Origin: Phycisphaeraceae bacterium
GTDB taxonomy: Bacteria; Planctomycetota; Phycisphaerae; Phycisphaerales; UBA1924
DNA length: 64,000 bases
NCBI GenBank assembly: GCA_019636655.1
Contig: JAHBXB010000001.1
Location: 186,001 to 250,000, forward strand
Direction: 5' to 3'
The notes beneath the pieces are model-generated. The model did not search any database and had not been told where the DNA came from. It was given only the letters and a program-made list of their open reading frames with translations. Both the position numbers and the translations under genes were made by a program. Positions within the stretch are counted from its first letter, which is position 1. Each line of letters starts with the position of its first letter. Shown in pieces: positions 7,920 through 17,059 of this stretch.

Positions 7920-10063
7920 TCCGGACGAGCGAGGTGCTCGTGGCCGAGATCCGTCGGTTGCACCGCGAACGGCGATCGGTTGACCTTGGCGCGTACTTCC
8001 GCCAGCAATCCGGCCTTGATGATCAGGCTATTGCAGATGTGATCGACGCCGATGGGCACGCACGAATCGGCCGGAACGAACCGGTCTTGATCGATCTCTA
8101 TCTCCGCTCTGTCGATGGGCTGGTGGAGATGCCCGCGTCGCTCGATACCGCGATCGAGATCGCGATCCAGTCCATGCTGGCGCAGGGGATGACCCAGGCG
8201 CAGGCTGTGGCGAGGCTCCGCCGGGACCACCCCGACCTGGAGGACGCGATCCAGACCGCCGCGGCTCTGCGGCAAGCGCTCTGGTCCACCAGTGAGATCT
8301 CTCGAAGAGTCCCGCGACCCGCCGCTCGAACATTGCCGACAGACTTCGGTCCTGTGCTCGCCACCGGCGAGCGGCGATACGACCTGCGGGAGCGCATCGG
8401 AACAGGCGCCCATGGCAGCGTATACGCCGCGGTGGACCGCAACCTCTCCGAGGACGGACACACGGCTTGGGTCGCGATCAAGATCCTGCACGCCGCGCCG
8501 TTTGAGACTGAGGTTGAGGAGGCGACCAAGGCCCGTCGCATCGATCACCCCAACGTTGTCCGCGTGATCGACCGGGGCATCACTGACGACGGCGAGCACT
8601 ACATTGTTTACGAGTACGTCAAAGGAGCCCGGCTCGGTAGCGGCGGGGCCGCGGGCTCGGCGCCGATGGATCAGCGGCGAGCCGCATCGCTCGTCGCCAG
8701 CATTGCCCGCGGCGTCCAGGCGGCGCATTCTGTCGGCATCGTTCATTGCGATCTCAAGCCTGCGAATGTGCTGGTCAGCGATGAGGGCGTCGTCCGGGTG
8801 ACCGATTTCGGCATCGCTGCAAGGGTCGACGACGATTCAGATCAGGGTGCGCCTGGCGCTGACCGTGAACTCAAGGGAACTCTCGCCTTCATCGCCCCCG
8901 AGCAGTACCGGCAGGAGGAGGGCGCTCGGACCCCGCCGGCTGACGTGTACGCCCTCGGCGGCTTGCTCTACTGGCTGCTAACGGCTCGATTGCCAAATGG
9001 GGAGTCGGTGAATGAGGTCTCCACCAACCTCGGAGGGTCGAACGGCCGCACCGCCGCGCCCTCACCGCGGGCCGTGCGACCCGGGGTCGATGCCGCCCTC
9101 GATGCAATCTGCCGGCGAGCTCTCGCTCCTCTACCCGCTGAGCGGTATGGCTCTGCCGATGTCTTGTGTCGTGACCTCGATGCATGGTTGCATCATGAAC
9201 CGATCGGCTGGACGCATCCGACGTTCGCAAGGCGGGCGACGCTGTTCCTTCGCCGCCAACCGGTCATTGCGGGCATGGCCGTTCTCCTGGCCGCCGCGCT
9301 GGTCGCTCTTGGCGCGTACGCGGCCGTGCTCTCGCAGCGTGCGGCGAGGCAGCGCACCGAGCAGGCTCTGGCCGCTTCGGAACAAGCGCTCGCCGCCTCC
9401 GAAGAGCAGCGCCGAGAGATGCAGGCGCTGCAGGATCGAGGACGGGAGGCCATCCGCGCAACGTTTGCGGTGATGAGGGCGACGGACCCGGACAAGCTCG
9501 AAGCGGGCTGGCTTCCGACCGTGACGATTATGGAATCGATGCTTGGGCCGCTCCTGGTTGGGCTGGGGGAGGACAACGAGAGCCGCTGGAACCGTCGTGT
9601 TGAGATCGTCAGGCGGATCCTCTCTGAGGCCGAATCCAAGGGGCAGGGCCGTTCACTCGAGTCGCTCACATGGCAGACGGCACAGGTGTACTGGCTGTTG
9701 CAGACAGGGTCGTTCAACGAGGCGGAATCCGTTGGCATGGATTTGCAGGCCAAGATCGCTGAGGTGCTCGCCCCCGATGATCCCTGGCATGGCCGGGTCG
9801 CGGTCATTATGGCCTGCGTCCGCGCCCAGCGGCTCATGGCGGCCAAGTACGATAAATCGATGCCGGCCGAAGCCAAGGAGCAGCTCCGCACCCAGTGCGA
9901 GATCATCGAGACAATCGCCGAGCCCGTCGCGGGTCCCTACCACCCCGACCCACTCAAGAGGGCTGCCCTCAAGACGCTCGCCGAGGCATACCGGGCCAAG
10001 TTCCTCCGCGATCCTGAGCGGCTCCAGTCGGTCCAGAACCGCCTCCAAGACGTCGACAAATAA
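7916..10063 (+). CDS. Membrane Ser/Thr protein kinase (non-RD type)
   Basis: A 715-residue Hanks-type kinase. Residues 1-150 are helical with no recognised domain. The kinase domain (~155-430) has GTGAHGSV (162-169), Lys189 in VAIK, HCDLKPAN (277-284, catalytic Asp279), DFG (297-299) and APE (327-329). The residue before the catalytic Asp is Cys instead of Arg, making it a non-RD kinase. One transmembrane helix (~449-472) is followed by a coiled coil (~475-515) and a helical ~200-residue C-terminal domain, presumably the sensor on the other side of the membrane. The start ATG overlaps the sigma-factor stop. The upstream sigma factor is the likely partner or substrate. Confidence 0.92.
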   Translation: MIRTSEVLVAEIRRLHRERRSVDLGAYFRQQSGLDDQAIADVIDADGHARIGRNEPVLIDLYLRSVDGLVEMPASLDTAIEIAIQSMLAQGMTQAQAVARLRRDHPDLEDAIQTAAALRQALWSTSEISRRVPRPAARTLPTDFGPVLATGERRYDLRERIGTGAHGSVYAAVDRNLSEDGHTAWVAIKILHAAPFETEVEEATKARRIDHPNVVRVIDRGITDDGEHYIVYEYVKGARLGSGGAAGSAPMDQRRAASLVASIARGVQAAHSVGIVHCDLKPANVLVSDEGVVRVTDFGIAARVDDDSDQGAPGADRELKGTLAFIAPEQYRQEEGARTPPADVYALGGLLYWLLTARLPNGESVNEVSTNLGGSNGRTAAPSPRAVRPGVDAALDAICRRALAPLPAERYGSADVLCRDLDAWLHHEPIGWTHPTFARRATLFLRRQPVIAGMAVLLAAALVALGAYAAVLSQRAARQRTEQALAASEQALAASEEQRREMQALQDRGREAIRATFAVMRATDPDKLEAGWLPTVTIMESMLGPLLVGLGEDNESRWNRRVEIVRRILSEAESKGQGRSLESLTWQTAQVYWLLQTGSFNEAESVGMDLQAKIAEVLAPDDPWHGRVAVIMACVRAQRLMAAKYDKSMPAEAKEQLRTQCEIIETIAEPVAGPYHPDPLKRAALKTLAEAYRAKFLRDPERLQSVQNRLQDVDK

Positions 10064-10100
10064 GCCACGGCTGGATCGGGACGCTACTATGCGGCCTTCC

Positions 10101-10175
10101 GGCCCCGTCGTCTAGCCTGGTCTAGGACATCACCCTTTCAAGGTGGTAACATGGGTTCGAATCCCATCGGGGTCA
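10101..10175 (+). tRNA. tRNA-Glu (UUC)
   Basis: A full cloverleaf can be drawn. The acceptor arms are GGCCCCG (10101-10107) and CGGGGTC (10168-10174). The anticodon stem TCACC/GGTGG encloses the loop CTTTCAA, giving anticodon TTC. The T arm is ATGGG-TTCGAAT-CCCAT and the discriminator base is A10175. CCA is not encoded. It lies 37 bases after the kinase gene and may share its transcript. Confidence 0.96.
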
Positions 10176-10182
10176 TTTGCTG

Positions 10183-10210
10183 TCAGGCATTCTTTGGGGA
10201 GCGTGCCTGA
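10183..10210 (+). terminator. Hairpin downstream of tRNA-Glu
   Basis: TCAGGCA (10183-10189) and TGCCTGA (10204-10210) form a 7-bp stem with a 14-base loop just after the tRNA. There is no U-tract, so it could be a processing or weak termination structure rather than a classical terminator. The convergent REC-HDOD gene ends at 10245. Confidence 0.3.
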
Positions 10211-10244
10211 AGCTATCCACCCTCCTTGCGCCGGTGTTGCTTGT

Positions 10245-12095
10245 CTATGCGGCCTGCTCGAAGGCGCTGGCCAGCAGGTCATTCGCTGCGGAAATGATTT
10301 GTACGACCGGAGTCGGTGTGCTCAGGCATCGACAGGGGCGTTCCGCCATCGTCTGGTCGTGAAGCCGGAGCTTGCCTGAGGGCGAGAACAACACCATCGG
10401 AAGTCGCTGGACACCCGCCTCGTGCTCCGCGGTCGCGAGCAAGCGCGAGACCTCTTCTCGCTCTTTGGGTGAAGCCAGGTGCACCACAGCGATGGTCGGT
10501 GGTGCATCATCCAACGATGGACCAGCGAGCTCCGTGCAGAAAATCCTGTAGGCATCCAGCTCGGGCAAAGCGCTCACATAGAGAGGGCGGAACGGCCCGA
10601 TCAGCGCAGCGCGGTATTGCTCGACGACCCTCGGCCATGCGGCCGCGTGAGAGTTCGACAATAAGGCAAACTTCGTGTCATCGGTCTGCTGCTTCGCCGT
10701 GGCCTCGATCTGCCGGATCGTTGCGGATTCAACCCCAAGGGAGCGGCACAGGTCCTCTGTAGGCGAGATGGTGTCGTTCCCGCTTCCCCCGAGCATCATC
10801 GCGTGCGCCATTCGATCGGCAAGGATCAGCCTGAGCACCTCTACCTGCTGTTGGGGGGCCCGTGATTTGACATCATCGGGTGGCATGTGGTGGAGCACGA
10901 TCGGGGTGACGAGGTCCTTGGGGAATCGCCACGCCTGCAGGACCCGATCCATCGCGTCGGCGTGATTCAGCTGGAGCATCAGTGACTCGGCCCGCTCGAG
11001 GGGCACGCCCGTGGCCCGCGCGGATTCCAGAACCTGAACATACATCTCACCGAGTCGTTCCGCGAAGATGACGCGTCCAAGGTCGTGGAGCAGCCCTGCC
11101 GTAAATGCCGCATCGGGCTCCCTGTGTTTGAGCGCGTGCGCGAGCATCGCTCCGATGAGACCGCACGCGATCGAGTGCTCCCAGAAGAGCGGCGTGCTCA
11201 GGTGTCGCTCGAACGCCAGCGAGCCGAACCGTTCTACGACGCCGATGTTGAGCACGGCCTGACGGATGCTCTCGATCCCGATCCGCATGACGGCCTTCGG
11301 TACGGTGTCAACCCGATCACCCCTGGAGTAGACCGCGGAGTTGGCAAGCCGCAGGATCTTGAGAGCGATCGTGTGATCCTGGCTTACCGCCTTGGCCACC
11401 TGCTCCATCGAGCAGTTGTCGCTCGCAGTGATTGAGAGCACCTGGGAGACCGTCGGAGAAAAGCCCGACAGTTCCTTGTCCGCCTGGATTGCCTTCAACA
11501 ACTCAGATCGGGTCATCAGGGGGCCGGAGGCTCGGGCCGAGGGTTTGGAAGAACCCGGCGTGTGCGCGGAGACGGGCTGTACGCTGGATGGAGGTCGCGC
11601 AACTGTCCCTGGCAATGGATCAGCGGTGCGAGCATCATCGGTGATCTTGGTAGCGAGTGGTGACGGTGTACCGGTCGTCACCTGGGACGCCTGGGCGGCG
11701 TGATCCCCCGTGGCGCCCGTCATCGCGTGCTCATCCATTGCTTTGTGCACCCTCTCAAGCATCTCCTTGAGCGAGAACTGAGACTTGAGAAGATAGCCGG
11801 CGATGCCGAGTTTCATCGCATCGACAACCCGGGCCCGATCGGATTCGGCCGAGAGGATGATTACCGTGGTCAGTCTCGATACGGGATCGTCACGAATCCG
11901 GCGGAGCGTGCTCAGCCCGTCCATGACGGGCATGCCCAGATCGAGCAGGACGAGGTCCGGTCGGTGATTCGAAATCGCCGCGAGCGCCTCGTGGCCATTC
12001 GATGCCGTGATGACCGTGAAGCCGTTGGCGCGCAGCACCGCCTCGATCGGCTCGCGATAGATGGGCATGTCGTCCACGACGAGAACACGCTTCAT
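10245..12095 (-). CDS. Response regulator with HDOD output domain
   Basis: A 616-residue cytoplasmic regulator. Residues 1-120 are a CheY-like receiver: acidic pair Asp8-Asp9, phospho-acceptor Asp52 in LVLLDLGMPVMDG, Ser82 and Lys104. A Pro/Ser/Thr-rich linker (~125-195) leads to an HDOD domain (~205-400), identified by SPTVSQVLSITASD, LKILRLANSAVYSRG and the HD-like AGLLHDLGRVIFAE. A further ~200-residue region has no clear family. HDOD proteins usually act by protein contacts in signalling and often lack nuclease or phosphodiesterase activity. It is divergent from the first hybrid kinase, whose phosphate might reach this receiver; that link is inference. Confidence 0.9.
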   Translation of the reverse strand: MKRVLVVDDMPIYREPIEAVLRANGFTVITASNGHEALAAISNHRPDLVLLDLGMPVMDGLSTLRRIRDDPVSRLTTVIILSAESDRARVVDAMKLGIAGYLLKSQFSLKEMLERVHKAMDEHAMTGATGDHAAQASQVTTGTPSPLATKITDDARTADPLPGTVARPPSSVQPVSAHTPGSSKPSARASGPLMTRSELLKAIQADKELSGFSPTVSQVLSITASDNCSMEQVAKAVSQDHTIALKILRLANSAVYSRGDRVDTVPKAVMRIGIESIRQAVLNIGVVERFGSLAFERHLSTPLFWEHSIACGLIGAMLAHALKHREPDAAFTAGLLHDLGRVIFAERLGEMYVQVLESARATGVPLERAESLMLQLNHADAMDRVLQAWRFPKDLVTPIVLHHMPPDDVKSRAPQQQVEVLRLILADRMAHAMMLGGSGNDTISPTEDLCRSLGVESATIRQIEATAKQQTDDTKFALLSNSHAAAWPRVVEQYRAALIGPFRPLYVSALPELDAYRIFCTELAGPSLDDAPPTIAVVHLASPKEREEVSRLLATAEHEAGVQRLPMVLFSPSGKLRLHDQTMAERPCRCLSTPTPVVQIISAANDLLASAFEQAA

Positions 12096-12351
12096 AAAAC
12101 CCGGGACTCCAGTAATACGGCATCACGATGTCGGGCACTAGGGTGTTTCATCGGTTCTATAAACCAGCCTGCTCAGATGCTCTTTGATCCACAGACACTG
12201 GCAATGTGTTATCGGCCGCGGTGGAGCTCGTCGTTGCCCGGGGCGAAGGCGGCAGTTTGATACCTTCGCGGTGATCGGCTTCCATCACGCGACTTGGCTG
12301 ACCGATAAGCGTTGGGTAGCCCAGATGGCCTACGCCCGGGAGTGCCAGTCC

Positions 12352-15300
12352 ATGCGCGACCACAACGAGTCGTCTCGACATCCTGGTTGGCGCCTGGTCT
12401 TGAGTCGAACTAGATCGGCGGTGAGCGCGATGGGTTCGTCTGGTGTCACGGTCTGGGGGCTGCGCCTGGCTGGGTGTGCGATGATTGGATGGGGGGTCTG
12501 GTGGGCAACACGCCCGGTCGACCGTGACGCTCTTGATCGTTCATCCGCGGCAGCAGTTCTGATGGACATGGGCGGCTCCGTACGGGCGGATATTGCACGC
12601 GTCGTGGAGCCGGCCATCGAGCGTACGCGGAAGCTGGCCTCCGACCCCGTAGTGATCGATGCGATCCGGCGTGGAGACAGCGAAGCCCAGACCCGTGCGT
12701 GCAACAGCGCGATCAAGTCATCGACGGAAATCGATGCGATCGCTCTCTTTGACATGGACGGACACATCGCAGCCATCAACACGGTGTACGAGTCGGGCAA
12801 GCCTATCGCCCGAGATCGTATCGATCGGATCATGGGTCAGAGCTTCGCCAGTCGAGACATTATTCAGAAGTGCGTTCGGAATACCTCGGATGACCAGGTG
12901 CTCGAGTTCCAGACCACCTGCGATATCACTCCGGCGTTCTTTGATTCCAGCGGACTCTCCATCGCGTGTTCGGTCCCGGTCCGCGATCCGCGAACCGGTG
13001 CCAAGCTCGGCGTTGCAAGCTCGCGGCTTCGTTTCGAACGACTCACGGATCTCATCCGCGGCAGGTCGATCGGAGGCAAAGTCGCCTCTCTGGAGTTCGT
13101 GACCGATCGCGGCGAGTATTTCTCTGAAGAGATCAACTCGGGGCATGCAACGCCGCCGGTTCCGGTGAGTGTATTGGCCGGTATTGTGGCGCCACTGGTC
13201 GGGGGTGGATCCGATTACTCCCTTACCAAGCACGCGGGGGGGTACCTCTGCCTGTTTCGCCTTCAGGACTTCGAGACACTTGAGGGAGGCGGGATTCAGG
13301 TTCTGCTGCAGGCTAATGAAAAGTGGTTGACGGGTGAGATCCGGCAGTCGCAGGCGTTCACCGCGGTCGGGCTGATTGGCGCCGGGATACTCCTGTTGAT
13401 GATGGCATCGATCATCCGGAACGTCGCCGCTCTTCGGATCAGCGAGAAGACCGCTGTGGCGGAGCGGACGGCCGCGCAATCCGCGCTGGCCGAACTCTCC
13501 GCTCACAAAGCCGCGCTCGATCAGCACGCCCTGGTGTCGGTCATGGATGCATCGGGGAAGTTCGTCGATGTCAACGATGCGCTCTGTCGGACCAGCGGAT
13601 ATGAACGAAAGGACCTCATCGGCAAGAGTCACCGTATGCTCGGCTCCGATGTCCATGACGAGGACTTCTGGCGTCAACTCTGGCGGGCGATCGAAGCAGG
13701 CGGGGCATGGCACGGCGAGATCTGCCACGAGTCCCGGGACGAATCCCCATATTGGGTGCAGGCAACCATTGTGCCGTTCAAGGATGGCAGCGGGAAGATT
13801 GCAAAGTATGTCACGATCTGCACCGACCTGACCGAGCGAAAGCGAGCCGAGGCAGAGCGTGACCGTGCCAACCGTGCTGAAGCGGCTAACCAAGCCAAGA
13901 GCGAGTTCCTGGCCAACATGAGCCACGAGATCCGTACGCCGTTGAATGGCGTCATTGGTCTGCTGGACCTTTTGCTTGGCTCAGAGCTGACCCCCGACCA
14001 GCGACGGTACGGGAAACTGGCCAAGACCTCGGCCGCGCTCCTCACCAGCGTCATCGGTGACATTCTCGACTTGTCCAAGATCGAGGCAGGACGGCTTGAG
14101 ATGTGCCCGTGTGACTTCAATCTCCACGATACTGTGGAGGAGATCGTCGACATGATGGCGCAGCCGGCCTCCCGGAAGGGGCTGGAAACGGCGTGTCACA
14201 TCAGCCCCGACGTGCCGGTTGTGGTTCGCGCCGACTCCGAACGACTGCGGCAGGTTATCGTCAACCTCGTCAACAATGCCGTCAAGTTCACCGAGCAGGG
14301 GTCGGTCGTGATCCGTGTCACGCCTGAAACGCGCGCCGACGGAAGCGCGAAGGTCCGGTTTACCGTTACGGACACCGGAATCGGAATCCCGTCCGATCGA
14401 ATGCACCGTCTCTTCAGGGCCTTCTCGCAGGCTGACACCTCGACAACGAGGGTCTACGGCGGAACCGGCCTTGGGCTTGTCATTTCCAAGCAGATCGTGG
14501 AGTTAATGGGGGGGGAGATCGGTGTCGAGAGCGAAGCCGGGCACGGTTCGACCTTCTGGTTCACGATTACGTTCGAGCTCCCATCGCAGGCGGCCGTTCC
14601 CCCACCAGCCCCTCGCTTGGATCCCTGCCCCATCCGGGTTCTTGCCGTCGATGACAGCCAGGTCCAGCGAGACATGCTGCGAGAGCAGATCGGCTCCTGG
14701 GGCATCGAGGCCGCGACCGCGGCAGACGGCGACGAGGCGCTTCGCATGCTCATCGAAAGTGCCTCGTCGTCCGAGCCGTTTCGTGTCGCCATTGTCGACC
14801 GCGACATGCCGGGCATGGATGGCTTCGACCTGGCGATGGCCATCCGATCCCGACGGGATGTCCGCGGCACCGCGCTGATGATTGTGCTCTCACCCGAAGA
14901 CGAGATCGATCCGAAGCGCCTGCGGGACATGGGCTTCGCCGGTCACATGACCAAGCCGATCCGGCAATCGCAGCTCTTTGATGCAATTATGGATACAGTC
15001 GCGGCGGCGGATAGGTACCCAACCCCTCAAGCGTCGCTTCCCAAGATGCCGCCTCCTGCCGCGGCGCCATCGCGGTTGCAAGGCCTGCACATCCTGGTGG
15101 CCGAGGATAACGAGGTGAACCAGATCGTGGTCCGCGAGGTCCTCGCGAGGTCCGGCCATCACTGCGACATCGTCCCCGACGGTCGCCAAGCGGCCGAGGC
15201 TGTCAAGCGAGGTCGGTACGACCTGGTGCTGATGGACTGCCAGATGCCCGTCATGGATGGCTTCGAGGCGACGCGTGAGATACGTCTCCGCGAGCAGGAA

Positions 15301-15495
15301 GAGCAGATCGCGGGCCAAGCCCGGCAAGGGTTGCCGATCATCGCGCTGACGGCAAATGCCATGAAAGGCGACCGCGAGCGCTGCCTCGAAGCCGGGATGA
15401 CCGCCTACGCGACCAAGCCCATCAATCCGAAGGAACTGCTGCAGACCATTGAGCATGCGATGGGCGTCAATTCAGCCGTGTCCGAAGCGGCATAG
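12352..15495 (+). CDS. Hybrid sensor histidine kinase (sensor-PAS-HK-REC-REC)
   Basis: A large membrane-bound hybrid kinase. Two helices at ~31-53 and ~334-355 enclose a ~280-residue extracytoplasmic sensor region, possibly Cache-like. A PAS domain (~387-493) precedes HisKA with phospho-acceptor His525 in [12 protein letters not shown]. The ATPase domain (~627-743) shows [17 protein letters not shown] and GGTGLGL. Two receivers follow, with phospho-acceptor Asp816 ([10 protein letters not shown]) and Asp962 ([11 protein letters not shown]). It lacks its own Hpt domain; one is encoded 9 bases downstream. I chose ATG 12352 because GGGAG precedes it; in-frame ATGs also exist at 12325 and 12184. 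The region 12096-12351 holds the divergent promoters. The ligand is unknown. Confidence 0.93.
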   Translation: MRDHNESSRHPGWRLVLSRTRSAVSAMGSSGVTVWGLRLAGCAMIGWGVWWATRPVDRDALDRSSAAAVLMDMGGSVRADIARVVEPAIERTRKLASDPVVIDAIRRGDSEAQTRACNSAIKSSTEIDAIALFDMDGHIAAINTVYESGKPIARDRIDRIMGQSFASRDIIQKCVRNTSDDQVLEFQTTCDITPAFFDSSGLSIACSVPVRDPRTGAKLGVASSRLRFERLTDLIRGRSIGGKVASLEFVTDRGEYFSEEINSGHATPPVPVSVLAGIVAPLVGGGSDYSLTKHAGGYLCLFRLQDFETLEGGGIQVLLQANEKWLTGEIRQSQAFTAVGLIGAGILLLMMASIIRNVAALRISEKTAVAERTAAQSALAELSAHKAALDQHALVSVMDASGKFVDVNDALCRTSGYERKDLIGKSHRMLGSDVHDEDFWRQLWRAIEAGGAWHGEICHESRDESPYWVQATIVPFKDGSGKIAKYVTICTDLTERKRAEAERDRANRAEAANQAKSEFLANMSHEIRTPLNGVIGLLDLLLGSELTPDQRRYGKLAKTSAALLTSVIGDILDLSKIEAGRLEMCPCDFNLHDTVEEIVDMMAQPASRKGLETACHISPDVPVVVRADSERLRQVIVNLVNNAVKFTEQGSVVIRVTPETRADGSAKVRFTVTDTGIGIPSDRMHRLFRAFSQADTSTTRVYGGTGLGLVISKQIVELMGGEIGVESEAGHGSTFWFTITFELPSQAAVPPPAPRLDPCPIRVLAVDDSQVQRDMLREQIGSWGIEAATAADGDEALRMLIESASSSEPFRVAIVDRDMPGMDGFDLAMAIRSRRDVRGTALMIVLSPEDEIDPKRLRDMGFAGHMTKPIRQSQLFDAIMDTVAAADRYPTPQASLPKMPPPAAAPSRLQGLHILVAEDNEVNQIVVREVLARSGHHCDIVPDGRQAAEAVKRGRYDLVLMDCQMPVMDGFEATREIRLREQEEQIAGQARQGLPIIALTANAMKGDRERCLEAGMTAYATKPINPKELLQTIEHAMGVNSAVSEAA

Positions 15496-15504
15496 GAGGG
15501 TTCC

Positions 15505-15927
15505 ATGACTCGCAGTGAGACTTCCGAGCAACCACCAGCACCGCCGCCGCTGGCCATCAAGGAGCTCTCCGAACGGTGCATGGGCAGCGCCGATGTAGCG
15601 ATGCTTGTCCTCAACATGCTTGAGAAGCAGCTCCGCGGCGACATGCCAGAGATTGAACGGCTCGTGGCCGCACAAGACGCCGCCCTGGTCGCCAAGGCGG
15701 CACACGCGTTGAAGGGCGCGGCCGGGGCGGCTGCGGCGCCTGCGCTCCATGATCTGGCGGCCAAGATCGAGATGATGGCCAAGGGCAACCAACTTGCTCT
15801 GCTTAGTGAGATCATGGTTCGGCTTCGAGCCGAAGTGGAGCGGTGCATCGGATATCTGCCGGCTGCACGCGAATCACTTCGGGGATGCGCGGGGGGCGAG
15901 CCGCTGCCAAAGGAGCAGCGTCCATGA
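15505..15927 (+). CDS. Stand-alone histidine phosphotransfer (Hpt) protein
   Basis: A 140-residue cytoplasmic Hpt protein that would shuttle phosphoryl groups between receivers. The signature AHALKGAAGAAAA contains the phospho-accepting His67, and the flanking helices (DVAMLVLNMLEKQLRGDMPE and HDLAAKIEMMA) fit the four-helix fold. The N-terminal 15 residues and the C-terminus are low complexity. A GGAGGG ribosome site precedes ATG 15505, only 9 bases after the hybrid kinase. The stop overlaps the start of the HD-GYP regulator in an ATGA at 15924-15927. This arrangement makes it the natural link between the kinase receivers and the REC-HD-GYP protein. Confidence 0.9.
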   Translation: MTRSETSEQPPAPPPLAIKELSERCMGSADVAMLVLNMLEKQLRGDMPEIERLVAAQDAALVAKAAHALKGAAGAAAAPALHDLAAKIEMMAKGNQLALLSEIMVRLRAEVERCIGYLPAARESLRGCAGGEPLPKEQRP

Positions 15928-16940
15928 AGGTGCTTGTCGCCGACGACAACGAGATTTCGCTGGCATTGCTTGAGGCAACGCTGACCCGCGCTGGATACCA
16001 GGTGGAGACCGCCCGGGATGGCATCGAGGCCTTGGAGCGGGTGCGGACCGGTGGGTGCCGCCTGGTCGTGTCGGACTGGGAGATGCCCGGCCTCAGCGGC
16101 CCCGAGCTGTGCAAGGCAATCCGGACGGATGACCTCCCGGGTTATGTGTACGTTATTCTCGTGACCGCGCACGATACGCCCCAGGAGACGGTCGAGGGCC
16201 TCTCTGCCGGCGCCGACGACTTTGTCGCAAAGCCATTTAATCCATCGGTGTTGATTGCCCGGGTGCGGACGGGGCAGCGGATCGTTGCGCTCGAGACGCG
16301 CGAGGTCGCCATCTTTGCGATGGCAAAGCTCGCCGAGTCCCGCGATCCCGAGACGGGCGCCCACCTGGAGCGGGTACGCAGTTACTGCAGGGTGCTGGCC
16401 CGGGAGCTCGCTTCCTCAGCGAAGTTCGAGGCCGAGGTCGACGACGAGTTTGTCCGTCTGATCTACTTGACCAGCCCGCTTCACGACATCGGAAAGGTCG
16501 GTATTCCAGACAGCGTGCTGCTCAAGGCAGGCCGGCTGAGCGATCGCGAGTTCGAGATTATGAAAATGCACGCTATGCTCGGGGCCCAGACGCTGGACTC
16601 GGCGCTGCGTGCATTCCCTGGAGTCAAGTTTCTGGAGATGGCCCGAGACATCGCCGCGACCCACCATGAGCGATGGGATGGATCGGGGTATCCCGAGGGG
16701 CTGGCCGGCCCGGAAATCCCACTCTGCGGACGCATCGTTGCGCTGGCCGATGTCTACGACGCGCTGACCTCCAAGCGGGTGTACAAGGCCGCATTCACCC
16801 ATGAAATCGCTCGTTCGATGATCATCCGTGAGTCGGGGATCCACTTTGACCCTGAAGTGGTCGAGGCCTTCGTTCGCGCCGAAGACCAGTTTGTGGACAT
16901 CCGCGCTCGCTACGCAGAGCCCCAGGCGCTGGCGGCGTGA
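15924..16940 (+). CDS. Response regulator with HD-GYP c-di-GMP phosphodiesterase domain
   Basis: A 338-residue cytoplasmic regulator. The receiver (1-120) has Asp7-Asp8, phospho-acceptor Asp51 in VVSDWEMPG and Lys103. The HD-GYP domain (~125-330) shows GAHLERVRSYC, the metal pair HD at 187-188 in LHDIGKVGIPD, THHERWDGSGYPEGL with GYP at 255-257, and ALADVYDALTSKRVY. All residues needed for metal binding and cyclic-di-GMP hydrolysis appear present. ATG 15924 has AGGAG upstream and overlaps the Hpt stop. The order kinase, Hpt, REC-HD-GYP strongly suggests a phosphorelay that controls c-di-GMP levels. Confidence 0.94.
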   Translation: MKVLVADDNEISLALLEATLTRAGYQVETARDGIEALERVRTGGCRLVVSDWEMPGLSGPELCKAIRTDDLPGYVYVILVTAHDTPQETVEGLSAGADDFVAKPFNPSVLIARVRTGQRIVALETREVAIFAMAKLAESRDPETGAHLERVRSYCRVLARELASSAKFEAEVDDEFVRLIYLTSPLHDIGKVGIPDSVLLKAGRLSDREFEIMKMHAMLGAQTLDSALRAFPGVKFLEMARDIAATHHERWDGSGYPEGLAGPEIPLCGRIVALADVYDALTSKRVYKAAFTHEIARSMIIRESGIHFDPEVVEAFVRAEDQFVDIRARYAEPQALAA

Positions 16941-17059
16941 TTGGCTTCGATCTCGGGACGCGACTTGCGTCCAAAATGCAAGGGTGTCGCGGTTTGGTAA
17001 TCTGGGGGGCTTGAGCGCCGTGCCGGAATCTCCCGGCATCCGCTCAAAGGGATGCCCAC

